Source: Ryuthela nishihirai (taxonomy: Eukaryota; Arthropoda; Arachnida; Araneae; Heptathelidae). From it: DNA of 64,000 bases. The stretch is from contig JAWZYU010000034.1 of the NCBI GenBank assembly GCA_038380435.1, positions 20,129,404 to 20,193,403 of the forward strand, written 5' to 3'. Position 1 is the stretch's first letter. Each line of letters opens with the position of its first letter. The notes below the pieces were generated by a model. The model ran no database searches and was not told the origin of the DNA. It was given only the letters and a program-made list of their open reading frames with translations. A program made the position numbers and the translations under genes. This document shows positions 43,820 through 54,217 of the stretch, in pieces.

Positions 43820-44330
43820 GAAAGACTGATCAGCAGCTGGTAGCTTAATGGCTAGAAAGCACCTGCATGTCATCAGGTTGGGTTGTTTTACCTTTGAACA
43901 GCACTTTTTTGCACACAATAGGCTAAATGACCTGGCCACAAGAACCCCAAATGCTCAGAGAAGTTTAGAGGGAGGGGATCTACTGCACAGCTGTTATAGG
44001 AGACAGATGATAGCCTCCCATTAAGGCCATCAGCATGTTCTTTAATGTGCACAGGGTGTGGCTCCCTCCCTACACACACACGGGATCATGGCTTTATGTC
44101 CCATACAACAAATGGCAGTCTTTCGGTGTCCCCTCATGACTGAGGGCAAGGCAGAAAGTTTTGTGGAGAAAAATCTCAACACTGGTCCAGCTGGAACTTG
44201 AACCTGAGAACTGCATATTTTGAGGCTGACACACTACCGCTAAGCCACCCATGCCCCATATGTCATCAGGAGGTCATGGGTTCAGATTCCACCCACCTCA
44301 AGACAACTTTTCCTCTACACCCATCTTCAT
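43820..44330 (+). repeat. SINE2 split by SINE3
   Basis: The left part ends GCACCTGCATGTCATCAGG; the right part resumes ATGTCATCAGGAGGTCATGG then GTTCAGATTCCACC. The inserted SINE3 occupies 43878-44259 and ATGTCATCAGG is duplicated on both sides. Without the insert the sequence is an ordinary SINE2. Confidence 0.88.
43878..44259 (-). mobile_element. SINE3 nested in SINE2, 11-bp target duplication
   Basis: 382 bp flanked by ATGTCATCAGG at 43867-43877 and 44260-44270. It starts (reversed tail) TTGGGTTGTTTTACCTTTGA and ends with the reversed tRNA-like head CACACTACCGCTAAGCCACC. A 5' extension relative to the 9077 copy comes from small internal insertions. Confidence 0.9.
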
Positions 44331-44571
44331 CCTGTTACTTAAATAGCATAATACTGACTCAATACTTAATAAATCCATTTATTTACTAAATATGATTGAT
44401 TGAACTGCTGATTCATTCCAAATATAATCTAGATTGTGAGATACATAAACCTGGTAAGTATTCATTACTATCATCATTAAGTAGTATGATTTATGGATTT
44501 TTATCATCATTTAAGTAGTATGATTTATGTAAATTTAACTACTAAATGAATGATTTGTGAAAGAATATATA

Positions 44572-45790
44572 CACTGAAGTGCCAATGAATTAGGGATAGG
44601 AGACATTATCCAAATTCAGTGCCACAAGTACCGCATTTGCATGCATGCATGGCTGAAACTATGGTCACATATAGCTCTCAGCTTTGGCTTACTCAAGCAT
44701 TCATCATGAGAAGCATAATAGGAAAGGTGCGGGATTTAGATGCATGTGACAGAGGGCAGATCGTAGGTGCCCAACGAATGGGACACTCAATCTCTGAAAT
44801 TGTCAACGAACTTGGATTTTCTTGTACAAGAGTTTCTAGAGTATTCTGGGAATACGAAAATTCTGGAAGAAAAACAAGCACCCGGACAGAATGCAAAGGA
44901 CAACCAGCCTTGAATGATAGTGGGCTTTGCCATCTGACCTGCATAATACAGACCAATAGGGGCCAGACATTATCTGAAATCACCTCCCATCTGAATGTGG
45001 GTTCCAGCAGGGAAGTCAGTGCATGGACCGTGCAATGCTCACTTCATCATCTTGGCTTCGGGAGCCGCTGACCTACAAGAGTTCCACTTTTAACAGCAAG
45101 ACACTGGGCTTAACACCTTGCCTGGGCTAAAGAACATTGAAACTGGATCATTGAAAATTGGCAACAGATAGCCTGGAGTGATGAATACCAATTTAAACTA
45201 CATCACACCTATGGGAGACTGAGGGTATGGTGCCAACCTCATGAAGCCATGGATCCTGCATGTCAAGTTGGAACAGTACAAGCTGGTGGTGGCTCAATGA
45301 TGGCCTGGGGTGTCTTCAGTTGGATGTCTGTGGGATCTTTGGTATGTGTGCCAATGACTCTCAATGCACCCCAGTACGTAGAACTCATGGCTGACCATTT
45401 ACACCCATTTATAGCCATCATGCATCCCAATGGAAATGGCATCTACCAGAAAGACAACTGTTCATCTCACAGGTCCAGGTTGACTACTGAATGGTAGCAG
45501 GAGCAATCTGCTGACTTTGAAATAATGAATTGGACACCTAGAAGCCCAGATTTAAATCCCATCGAAAATCTTTGAGATACCATCAAGCAGAGTGTTTGGG
45601 TCCATGCCCCATCAGCAACAACCTTGAGAGATTTGTGGACAGCTATGGAGGATACATGGGTGACCATACCTGTGGAACATTTATGCAAGTTTATGGAGTC
45701 CTTGCCTTGTTGTATGGTAGCTGTTATCAGGGCCAGAGGGGGTCCAACATGTTACTAGGTTGCTATCCCTAATTCAATGGCATTTCAGTG
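44572..45790 (+). mobile_element. Tc1-like transposon (DD36E) with TA target site
   Basis: 1219 bp flanked by TA. Terminal inverted repeats: CACTGAAGTGCCAATGAATT then AGGGATAGG on the left; the right end reversed is CACTGAAATGCCATTGAATT then AGGGATAG. One transposase gene inside. A solo end of the same family is at 20893-20925. Confidence 0.92.
44706..45758 (+). pseudogene. Tc1 DD36E transposase, broken
   Basis: From ATG 44706: HTH domain (DRGQIVGAQRMGHSISEIVN, FSCTRVSRVFWEYENSGR), a second helical part (SEITSHLNVGSSREVSAWTV), then the catalytic region IAWSDEYQF (Asp), GGGSMMAWGVFSW, IYQKDNCSSHRSRL (Asp) and PRSPDLNPIEN (Glu), ending RGGPTCY. Exactly 36 residues separate the second Asp and the Glu. 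Stops at 45071, after TTEW (about 45494) and after PIENL, and a changed D-N-A-P-C-H box (DNCSSH) show it is dead. Frame shifts occur around 45070-45170. Confidence 0.88.
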
Positions 45791-45847
45791 TATAACTTCT
45801 AAACATACAGCTTGACAGCATGTTCATTAATTATGAATTGAACTTAC

Positions 45848-45975
45848 CAACTAGAAGTAGATGACCATTATCTTGTTGAAGAACACGAGAGATACGGGAT
45901 ATATGCTCTATGGCAAATTTAAACATTACAAGATGCATAGGTGCTTTGCTGATCAGGTTGTACTCATCCAAATAT
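45848..45975 (-). CDS. dynein heavy chain exon, AAA3-AAA4 linker
   Basis: 128 nt, phase 2 in and phase 1 out. It encodes [40 protein letters not shown] and LV. [32 protein letters not shown] directly precedes the AAA4 P-loop in inner-arm dyneins and is the best evidence for the DNAH3/7/12 group. Acceptor ATACAG, donor GTAAGT. Confidence 0.97.
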
Positions 45976-46614
45976 CTGTATGATATACAATTCCATGAAT
46001 AATGAGTTTTTTATTGCATGATTTTAATGCATTTTATTACAATTCAATACATTCAAAACAAAAATCTTTAAAATCCTATTTGTAATAAATAGAACTTTTT
46101 TGCCTTGTGCTTTTTTCATTGGTGTTTTGACAAATTAGTTACTCCTCTCTCACACTTTTGTAAGATTTGTATGCACAATAAGTCCTCAACAATAAATACA
46201 TGTTCATTTTTGGAAAACGACATAGCTGACACAACACAAAGGAATGAATGCTTGAGTGAGACCAGCACATGACAAGGTCATTTCAACTGCTACCCTTGAG
46301 TACAGTAATGCCAACTGACTAATATTATGGCATAAAATGTACATGCACATAAGTTCTACTCTCTTATATTTAGGGTTACATCCTTTTTGAAACACCCTGT
46401 ATATAAGTTTTATAATTACTACATAAAAAGGCAGTTCCAGATAACATTTCACAACCTTTTGGCTGATCACCACTTTCTAAACATGCTATATTAAACCCCA
46501 AAACATAATTCACAAAATATTTTATTTCCTAAATATCATGCTCATATAATTTTTGCAAGATAAATTAGTTTTAAATTGAAACTAAGCAATGAAGAAAAAT
46601 GATAAAGCACTCAC

Positions 46615-46710
46615 GAATTCATGATTATAGTCAACTCAGTTATATCACTTATTTCATCATATATTTTAGTTTCTTCATCTGGTAGCATATAGTCACCAAA
46701 GAATAAGTTT
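46615..46710 (-). CDS. dynein heavy chain exon, before AAA4
   Basis: 96 nt, phase 2 at both ends. It encodes NLFFGDYMLPDEETKIYDEI and SDITELTIIMN, matching the L.FGDYM.P......Y.EI.D......V pattern between AAA3 and AAA4. The split codons give Arg at the front and Ser at the back. Acceptor TGTTTAG, donor GTGAGT. The intron to the next exon is only 639 bases. Confidence 0.95.
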
Positions 46711-46727
46711 CTAAACAGATGAAATTT

Positions 46728-46790
46728 CAAAATATAAAACTGTTGGCAAAATATAAAACTGTTGGCAAAATATAAAACTGTTGGCAAATA
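46728..46790. repeat. three tandem copies of a 21-bp unit
   Basis: AAAATATAAAACTGTTGGC is repeated three times head to tail just upstream of the exon at 46710, close to where a polypyrimidine tract or branch point would lie. Confidence 0.8.
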
Positions 46791-47104
46791 TTACTTAGTT
46801 TTTGGCAAAATAGTAAAATTAAACAATGATATTTATTTCTTTAGCTACTAATGGATTACAATGAGACATTTGCTACAATTCACTATGTGAATGTGTATCT
46901 TCAAAGTTTGATAACTGGATTGGAAAATTCATACAAATGGTTTCTAAGTTAAGAGATTTTAAATAAAAAATAATGTTTTTCATTGTGAAGAATTATTTAA
47001 ATAAAAAATTTTTTCCTCATGAATACAATATATAAAGCAGAAAATATTTATATACAGCAGAGAGTATAAATGATGTATTATTAGTCATTATAAAAATAAG
47101 TAGG

Positions 47105-47210
47105 GTTTGTTCTACCTATAAGCAGCACTTTTGTACACACAATGGCTGAATGACCAAGCATACTCAGATGAGATTGGAAAAGAGAATCCACCAGATCAGT
47201 GAATTCCCTT
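47105..47210 (-). repeat. SINE3 3'-end fragment
   Basis: GTTCTACCTATAAGCAGCAC then TTTTGTACACACAATGGCTG matches the reversed tail of SINE3. Confidence 0.65.
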
Positions 47211-47221
47211 CTCCAAGAATA

Positions 47222-47300
47222 CCAGTGGTTCCCAAACTTTTTGCTGCCATGAACTTCCTACAAAGTCTCATTATATATGCAGCCCTCCTACCAAGTCTAA
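47222..47300. repeat. hAT-like terminus, second end not found
   Basis: CAGTGGTTCCCAAACTTTTT is a classic hAT end. I could not locate the opposite terminus within 600 bases, so the element may be truncated. Confidence 0.45.
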
Positions 47301-47539
47301 TTCTTTCGGCAGACCTTCCTTCCATCATTATCCGATACATTTTTACTAAAATATAGATTCTTGCAACAAGAATGTCCAAAAAGCCAAAGAAGGATTATAT
47401 CTCTAGTTTTTTATTTGCTATTTTGTAATTTAAATCTAAACATCTGAGTGGAGAAATTCAATTCTTCAGAAATTCTTATGTCATCAACAGATAATTACAT
47501 ATTGTGACCAGCATGAGATAGACAGTGTTGCCATACAGA

Positions 47540-48030
47540 ATCCTCACCTTAAACAACCTTACGATGTTTATCTCTTAATTCCTGTGTGCCATTCTGTTTA
47601 TTCTCATGCAAAATATTAAATATCTGGTACAATTATCTACTATTGTGTTGTCTAGCTGCTTCCTCTGCTTCGTTAGCCAAGGATTATTGACTGCTCTTAC
47701 ATTATCCTTTACATGCTCATTATTTAGTAATGCTGTCTCTTAGGTTTAGTAAGGTGCTGATTTAGTATACTCCTGCAATTCTTTCTTTCATAAATAAAAT
47801 TAACCCTTTCTTTACCATACTAGCCCAAAATGGTCCAAACTGCAGGTAGGAGGTAGTGAAGAGGAAGGAATAGCATTGATCGGATGAGTCCATTTAAAAT
47901 TGTGGCCATTTTGGTATGGTATGGTATTAAAGGTTAAGTGTCTTATCACTCGAATAACTTTGTCTTCTCTGCTCCTTTTTACCCAAGAGAGACTGTTAAT
48001 TTCCAAAACGTCTGTTTAAAAAGTGTTATT
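47540..48030 (-). mobile_element. LINE-A fragment, split by a piggyBac-like MITE
   Basis: GTGTGCCATTCTGTTTATTC, AAATATCTGGTACAATTATC, TGTTGTCTAGCTGCTTCCTC then, after the MITE, GTCTTATCACTCGAATAACT and TTTACCCAAGAGAGACTGTT align with LINE-A 3570-3960 reversed. Decayed. Confidence 0.75.
47804..47933. mobile_element. piggyBac-like MITE with TTAA target site
   Basis: 130 bp between TTAA at 47800-47803 and 47934-47937. Ends CCCTTTCTTTACCATAC and, reversed, CCTTTAATACCATACCATAC, then CCAAAATGG on both sides. The LINE-A copy at 34131-34160 has TTTAAG at the matching place, so the empty site is known. Confidence 0.85.
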
Positions 48031-48034
48031 AATA

Positions 48035-48150
48035 GTCATCATCATCATCATCATCATCATCATCAAGCAGCCATGGGCTACGGAGGTCCAACCAGACTGT
48101 GCAATTTTGTTCTCCAAGAAAGTCTCTCCTGAGCTACATCTACTACATCT
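48035..48150 (-). repeat. LINE-A 3' terminus with (CAT)n
   Basis: (CAT)9 followed by CAAGCAGCCATGGGCTACGG then AGGTCCAACCAGACTGTGC is the LINE-A tail and last ~100 bases, reversed, as at 20135. Confidence 0.8.
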
Positions 48151-48154
48151 GGAC

Positions 48155-48785
48155 ATTAGGTGATGGCTTAAATTAATTGTTGGTTTATGTGGTTCATAAT
48201 CTGATATTCCAAGATTTGAGTTCCTTCTGTGCATGTATTTAGATTTTTTTCCACTTGCCCTTAGGTATGAAATCATCTTTGCCCCTAAGGTAGGAAACAG
48301 GATTCTGATTGGTCTGGAAAGGCCAATCAGAATCCTGTTTCTTGACTACATCATATGTGTGTGGGATGGAATAATAAGTGCATACCTTGTGCATGTTAAA
48401 GTAAGTGCTTAAATGGTCTTGATAGGAGGTTTTCATGTGTTTCCTAACAGCTGCCCAGTGGATACTTTATCAGTTTTTAACCCTTGGGATTCTTGTAATC
48501 GCCACTCCATGACCGAGTAGTTAGCGTGCTTGGCTACTGATCTGAGGGACCTGGGTTCGAGCCCTGGGTAAGGCATGGACGTTTGTGTTGCTTTTCAGCT
48601 GAGGTCCTGCCATCCTCACAGACCTTCTACTAAGGCATATAAACTGACAGGCTCCTGTCAGACCTCTGTGGCAAGCAGCTGCTTGAGGGGGTATTTATTT
48701 TTTTATTTTATTCTTGTAATCAGGTCACTTAGCCTATAATGTGCACAGAAGTGCAATTCAGAGGTAAAACAGATCAACTTGAATG
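48155..48785 (+). repeat. SINE3, split by SINE1 and carrying an internal hairpin
   Basis: The head GGTTCATAATCTGATATTCC, body GTGCATACCTTGTGCATGTT and tail CACAGAAGTGCAATTCAGAG follow SINE3. A 19-bp-arm hairpin (GAAACAGGATTCTGATTGG, 48294-48341) interrupts the middle, and SINE1 is inserted at 48501-48709. Confidence 0.8.
48501..48709 (+). mobile_element. SINE1 nested in SINE3, 12-bp target duplication
   Basis: ATTCTTGTAATC is present at 48489-48500 and 48710-48721. A box GACCGAGTAGTTAGCGTGC, B box GGGTTCGAGCCC, tail GGGGGTATTTATTTTTTTAT. This is close to the consensus of the copies in the window. Confidence 0.92.
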
Positions 48786-49620
48786 ATCCTATTTCTTCAA
48801 TTCAAGATTTATGACTAATGACAAAAACACTAAAAATTAATTTTTATCAAATGAATCACATATATGCGTGTTTTTTATTTTCATTTACATAATTCCTACT
48901 GGGAGGGGGAAATCAAGAAAATATAATAGTGTTGCGACCAATTCATTAGAAATCTAGTTTGTGATAGTTATGGTTTGTCATAGGTAGCTGTTACTATTTG
49001 AAAATCACTATAAAAAAGGATAACAGCAAATAAGATCAATAAATATGATAGTTCAAATGATAATTGAGTGAAGATTTTTTCATTTTTGCTTTGTTTAGAA
49101 ACAGATTTAAAAGTAGCAAAACAAGCAAATCAAATGCATAAATATAACCAATGATAGCTTAATTACCTTTAGGCAGCTTACATTTATTTATTTTTTTTCA
49201 ACTTTGGATATGTAAGTTCTACCTTCTTTTCAAGTTCAGTGGTACTGCTGTAATATCTGATGTGAAACACAGAAAACAATACAACTGAAAATCTCGACCA
49301 ACTTTTATGTTGTTATGCCCATAATTGCTAAAAATGGCCCTTCAAGCAGAGCCTTCATGCATAATGGTCCAAACTGAAATGCTTGGATAGGTTGGATGGT
49401 CTATTGGAATTGAAGCCAAAGATAGCTGAGCTCCTGTTAAACCAAAGACTGAAACATAGCTTTGTTCTTGGATGGAGAAATAGATCCTCATTGATATATC
49501 AAGGATGACACAGTGACCAAAAATGTGGGGTTCTTGGAAATATGCTTCATTTTTAGTAATTAAGTATCATAGGAAAATGTCCTGTAGACAAGAAACACTT
49601 GAAATAATTAGCTGAAAAAA
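48786..49620. other. intron, nothing recognised
   Basis: No family assigned. ATAATGGTCCAAACTG near 49362 recalls AAAATGGTCCAAACTG inside the MITE at 47828, but the surroundings do not align. Confidence 0.4.
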
Positions 49621-49625
49621 TTTTC

Positions 49626-49763
49626 ATTTTGTTCTGAGTGGGATTTGAAACATGTCTCTCAAATACATGCCAGGTATGATAACCACTACACCATCAGTGG
49701 CTGATGATGTAGTGGTTATATATCTGGGAGACATGGGTTCGAATCCTACTCAGAGCAAAACCA
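49626..49763. repeat. inverted pair of tRNA-like sequences
   Basis: The right half reads TGATGTAGTGGTTATATATC and GGGTTCGAATCC (perfect B box), ending CTACTCAGAGCAAAACC; the left half is its reverse complement (GTTCTGAGTGGGATTTGAAA...TAACCACTACACC) with moderate divergence. Together they form a ~65-bp-arm hairpin. The head resembles a tRNA but lacks a complete cloverleaf on inspection, so a SINE or tRNA pseudogene pair is more likely than a gene. Confidence 0.6.
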
Positions 49764-49769
49764 ATTTTT

Positions 49770-51130
49770 TTTCAGTTATTATTTAAAATGCTTCATTTTC
49801 TTTTATTGTTTTCAGTCAATATTCTGTCTTTACTGCCTTCTGTTTCTGCACCATAAAAATATTTTTTGAAAATGTCAAACATTTTTGAACTTAATAAGAT
49901 ACATTAATTCTTATTAAATGAAAGTAATGAATTGAATTCTGAAAATGGTAAAAACTGTTCACATAATTGCAATGAAGAACAAAAAGAATAGAATATTCAT
50001 TATTTATTTTGCAAATTTGCATGGGTTTTGGTAGTTTTAAAACATTACTCTTTAGTCATTGTAGTCTCTTCTCATTAATACAATTATATTGATATCCAAA
50101 CTTTACGGTACTAACCATTCTATATTCTGTGAAAAGATAAATTAAAGCTCTAACCTCTTTAAATATGATTTTTATGGAAAAAAGTAATTGGAAAAAACCA
50201 ACCACAATTAAATCCATTTAAATCTCAATTTTCAACTATAATCATTATTTAGAGAATTATAGAAGTTCAAATATTTAAAAACAAAACTGTCAGTCATAAA
50301 AAAATTACATCACATTTAATTAAAACTTAATAAGCATAATATAAATAAGCTAAATAAGCAAAATATGTCTATTTTAAAGGCTTGAGTAAATAATTCTTTG
50401 AATATTCATCATTTGTCTATGCTCTTGGTGCTGCTTCATTATTGCTCTTAAATATTCTATTTAAATGATTATGAATACTACTACCTTAGATAATATAGAA
50501 TAGTTATGATAATCACTATGCCAATAATAATAATACTGACACAGACAAATGGTTCTTGACAGAAATGAAACGTATAACTGACTAGAAATAAACATACCTT
50601 CATGAATATACTTCAAAAGCATACAGATATTGGCAACAATTCAAATTTTAAAATAAAAAAATTAACTGAATAAATTAAATTTTTTCTATTGTTAGATTTA
50701 AATGGAAAGAGGGGATGGGGAGCATTCAATTTTGTGTCAGAGGCCCCATATGTTTTAGTTCTGGTATTACATATATAAAGTTTATTTACAGAAACTAACT
50801 TTATACACCTATACAAATAAGCAGACACTTTACTTTGTCTCACATCCAATATTACAGAATTTAACAGGGAGACTATACTTTTTGTTATATCACACATACT
50901 CTGGCCTACACTGGCCTCAGCTGCAAAACATTACAAACCAAACACATTTGCAAGCAAAGCCTCTATCCACTAACATGTAAGTTGAAGTAAAAAAAAAAAT
51001 GAAAATTTCCTATGATTAGTTCTCATTAAATGTGACAATTACCAATCTTACATTACTCACTGTTTTTCTACCACATGGGTGTTCCTGGCCCGGGTGGTTT
51101 TATTCATGAAACTTTCTGAACGAATGTCCA
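49770..51130. other. intron, nothing recognised
   Basis: AT-rich; no family, frame or structured repeat assigned. Confidence 0.5.
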
Positions 51131-51138
51131 GTAATGTA

Positions 51139-52311
51139 CACCAAGGAGCCAAAACATTATGACCAGTGCATATTTATGCAAATTGAAGCAACTGCAGGTA
51201 AATGACAGCACGCATTAAGGTCATGAAACAGTATAAATAACACCTCACACTGAGCTCTGTTAATCAGTGTTATTCTTGTTCTTCAGATGGGAAAGGCAGC
51301 GGACTTAAGTGAGTTTGACAAAGAACAAATTGTAATGGTCAGATGACTGGATCAGACCATTTCCGAGATGGCAAGCCTTGTGGAGTGCTGAACCGTGGTT
51401 AGTACCTTCAAAAAGTAGTCGAAGGAGGGAAAAACCATGAACTGTCAGCAAGATGTGGGCTGACCATGGCTCATCAATGCTAGAGGTGAGTGAAGGCTAT
51501 CCCATATGGTACGAGCCAATAGAAGGGATACTGTGGTGCAACTTGCTGGTAATTTGAATGTTGCTGACGGAAGTAATGTGTCACAACACACAGTACATTG
51601 AACCCTGCTGAAAATGGGACTGTGTAGCTGCAGGCTGCTCCGAGTGCCCATGCTAACCTTGGTTCACCATCGAAAGCACCTACAATGGGCATGCGAGCAT
51701 CAAAACTGGACCTTGAATGATTGGAAGAAGGTCATCTGATCCGATGAATCTCATTTCCTGTTGCATCATGTGCATCATTTACCTGGGGAAGTGTTGGCAC
51801 CAAGATGCATTGTAGGATGAAAACAAACTGGTGGAGGAAGTGTAATGTTTTATGCAATGTTCTTCTGGGAAACCCCATGTCCAGCCATTCATGTGCAGGA
51901 AACTATGGTGTCTACCACCTACCAAAACAACATTGCAGACCAGGCACACCCTTTCATGCCAACAGTATTCCCATCTAATAGTGCCTTCTTTCAGCAGGAT
52001 AATGCACCATGCCACGCTGCCCAGATTGTTCGAGAATGGTTCATGGAATATGAGGAAGCTTTTCAGGTATTGCCCTGGCCTCTGAATTCCCCAGACATCA
52101 ATCAAATCGAGCATCTGTGGTTTGTGTTGGAACAGCATATTAAATCTTCAGCAGCTCAACCATGTAACTTACAAGAATTAAAGGATCTTCTGGTAACGTG
52201 TTGGTACCAGATCTTTAGAAAACTTATAGAGTCCATAAGAGCTGTTTTGGCAGCATGTGAAGGACCAACATCATATTAGGCAGGTAGACATAATGTTTTG
52301 GCTCTTTGGTG
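51139..52311 (+). mobile_element. Tc1-like transposon (DD36E), second family
   Basis: 1173 bp flanked by TA at 51137-51138 and 52312-52313. Ends: CACCAAGGAGCCAAAACATT then ATGACC; right end reversed CACCAAAGAGCCAAAACATT then ATGTC. Different TIR from the 44572 element though the transposases are of the same type. Confidence 0.93.
51287..52279 (+). pseudogene. Tc1 DD36E transposase with eight nonsense codons, no frameshift
   Basis: ATG 51287 to TAG 52279 is one frame of 331 codons. It starts MGKAADLSEFDKEQIVMVR, then the HTH; later SDESHFLLHH (Asp), GGGSVMFYAMFFWETP, FFQQDNAPCHAAQIVREW (Asp) and SPDINQIEHLW (Glu), with 36 residues between the last two. Eight in-frame stops: seven TGA and one TAG, several where relatives have CGA (Arg) or TGG (Trp). 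No indel disturbs the frame, so the gene decayed by point transitions alone; the last 144 codons are fully open. Confidence 0.92.
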
Positions 52312-52399
52312 TATGCTGACTTGTTTTTATCTGTCAAAAATGAAAAGGGTGACTGCTTTCACCCAACTGAGGGCTGCAAGAGAAGAGGCTTCTTAAAGC

Positions 52400-52572
52400 A
52401 ACACTTTTCTAACTGCAGGTTGCAATCCATTAGTGGGTCGTGAAATCAATTTAGTGGGTTGTGACCAGCATATTTTTAATGAAATAGAATAGAAAATATC
52501 AGTCTAGGTTGCAGTGTAAAATGCATTTCTTATTGTTGATTGTGGTCAAAAAAATTTGAAAAACACTACCTT
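52400..52572. repeat. possible hAT-like MITE
   Basis: Ends CAACACTTTTCTAACTGCAG and, reversed, GTAGTGTTTTTCAAATTTTT resemble hAT termini; flanks CTTAAAG and CTTTAGAG are only loosely alike. Internal TTAGTGGGTCGTGA and TTAGTGGGTTGTGA repeat once. Confidence 0.4.
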
Positions 52573-52967
52573 TAGAGTATATTAATTCTGAATTTAAAGG
52601 TATTTCAATAGAATATGTCAAATTTTTCAACTGTTTGTTTGCTTGTTAACACAAAGAATGGAGATAATCTAGATGTGCTCCTGAGCTTGTCCTGGTTCAC
52701 ACAATACACAAAAACATATCCAGAGATAGCTGAATAATCTAAATTTCAAAAAGAAAATCATAAAGTGAAAGAATATTTGAAAAATTAAAACAATACTGAA
52801 TTTAACTTTGAATAATGAAAACATGCAATTGTTTTTCACTTATCTCTGGGCAAAAAAGCAAAGGTTATAAAAACATTTTCGATGATAGAAATGCAGTGGA
52901 CAAAGGTAAAATATATTTAAAAACGTTCGCTATTTTGAGTAATACTATTAATAAATAAAATAAACAA

Positions 52968-53125
52968 ACCACCCCTCAAGCAAATGCTTGTCATAGAGTT
53001 CTGAGAAAAGTCACTCAGTACAATACATCAAAAATATTTGTGAGGAAGGTGAGACAGCAGAAAGATAACACAAGAAAACATCCATTCCTTATCTGGGGCT
53101 CAAACCATGGTCTCTTTAAACATTT
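52968..53125 (-). repeat. SINE1, old copy
   Basis: CCCCTCAAGCAAATGCTTGT, GTGAGGAAGGTGAGACAGCA and TCTGGGGCTCAAACCATGGT are the reversed tail, body and B box with many changes. Confidence 0.65.
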
Positions 53126-53475
53126 ATAAATGTAAGAAATGTTCCTGTACAAGATTTTTAGAGACTATCAAAAAGCAAAAATAAGAAATTCAAAATTCGG
53201 ATAAATATAAATTGTTTGAAGACTGAATTATGAACTTAAAAAAAAGTTTTAAGAAAATATCCTTTTTTGTATTTATAATAATTAAATATATATGCTACTA
53301 GTTTTTATTTTCAGAAAAGTTTCCCAAATTAAACAATTTTGCATATTAAGAATTTTTTAAATAATACTATTCCTTTTTATTTTTACCTTAAAATTTAATG
53401 GAGATCAACTGATTATGTTTTACAGATAACTGAAATGTAATTAAAATCTCTACCTCTCTAAAAATATTCAAATAC

Positions 53476-53586
53476 CTAATATCTTCATCCTTTAGAGTGC
53501 CAGTAGTTAAAGTTGAGAGTACTTCGCTAAGTGGTTTTTTATACTCCATTTGAGTAGTTTCAGTGACAATGGAAAAAAAGGCTTGT
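53476..53586 (-). CDS. dynein heavy chain exon, AAA3 end
   Basis: 111 nt, phase 2 at both ends, encoding QAFFSIVTETTQMEYKKPLS, EVLSTLTTGTLKDEDI and the first two bases of Arg. It lies between the AAA3 VHEVYRVFYDRL exon and the FGDYM exon, where family members have a variable segment ending in ..EDLRxLxFGDYM. Conservation is lower than in its neighbours, as usual here. Acceptor TTTCAG, donor GTATTT. Confidence 0.92.
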
Positions 53587-53680
53587 CTGAAAATATTTCA
53601 AATAGAAAAATTGTAAATAAACAATAGTTCAAAACTGAAAGATTAATAATAAAATTATACACTCGGAAGTATTCTAGATT

Positions 53681-54217
53681 AGGAATGGTGAACCTTTCAA
53701 GCTTGGAGCTTGTATGCCAAGATTGCAGAAATAAGGCAGTGTTTTCTAGCTTGTATGCCAACACGGTAGATAAGGTTACATATCTGTGTATCTTACAATA
53801 CAGACAAAATGATATAAAATACTAAGGATTTAAATATATGATTAAAATATACTAAGTTTAGATTACACAGGAAAATTAAAAAAATAAAGCAATTACCATA
53901 ACGAAAGTCTTTCGATCAAATGCAAAAACTCACAATGACCTTCCTCTTATTATGCTCAGTGCATTACTCAGGCTATGCTGCTGTCAATATTTTTATGATG
54001 CAGTACGTTTTGCAAATATGTAATTAGTTCTTTGATGATATTTTTGTAATGTATGGTCACACAATTGAAGTACTATTTATAACAACACAGTCACTGTCTC
54101 ACCCTGAATAATTCATCCCTAATTATATATTGAATTGCTAAGGATGCATTTTTTTTTCATCTCTCAGTAGCATGACAATAAAAATCGTCTCACATGCCAC
54201 AGGTTCATCATCCTTGT
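53681..54217. mobile_element. hAT-like non-autonomous element, perfect 8-bp TSD
   Basis: 537 bp between exact TCTAGATT copies at 53673-53680 and 54218-54225. Ends AGGAATGGTGAACCTTT and, reversed, ACAAGGATGATGAACCTG share GGTGAACC/GATGAACC. Inside the left end a 36-40-bp segment (AGCTTGTATGCCAA) is repeated. No transposase. Confidence 0.8.
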
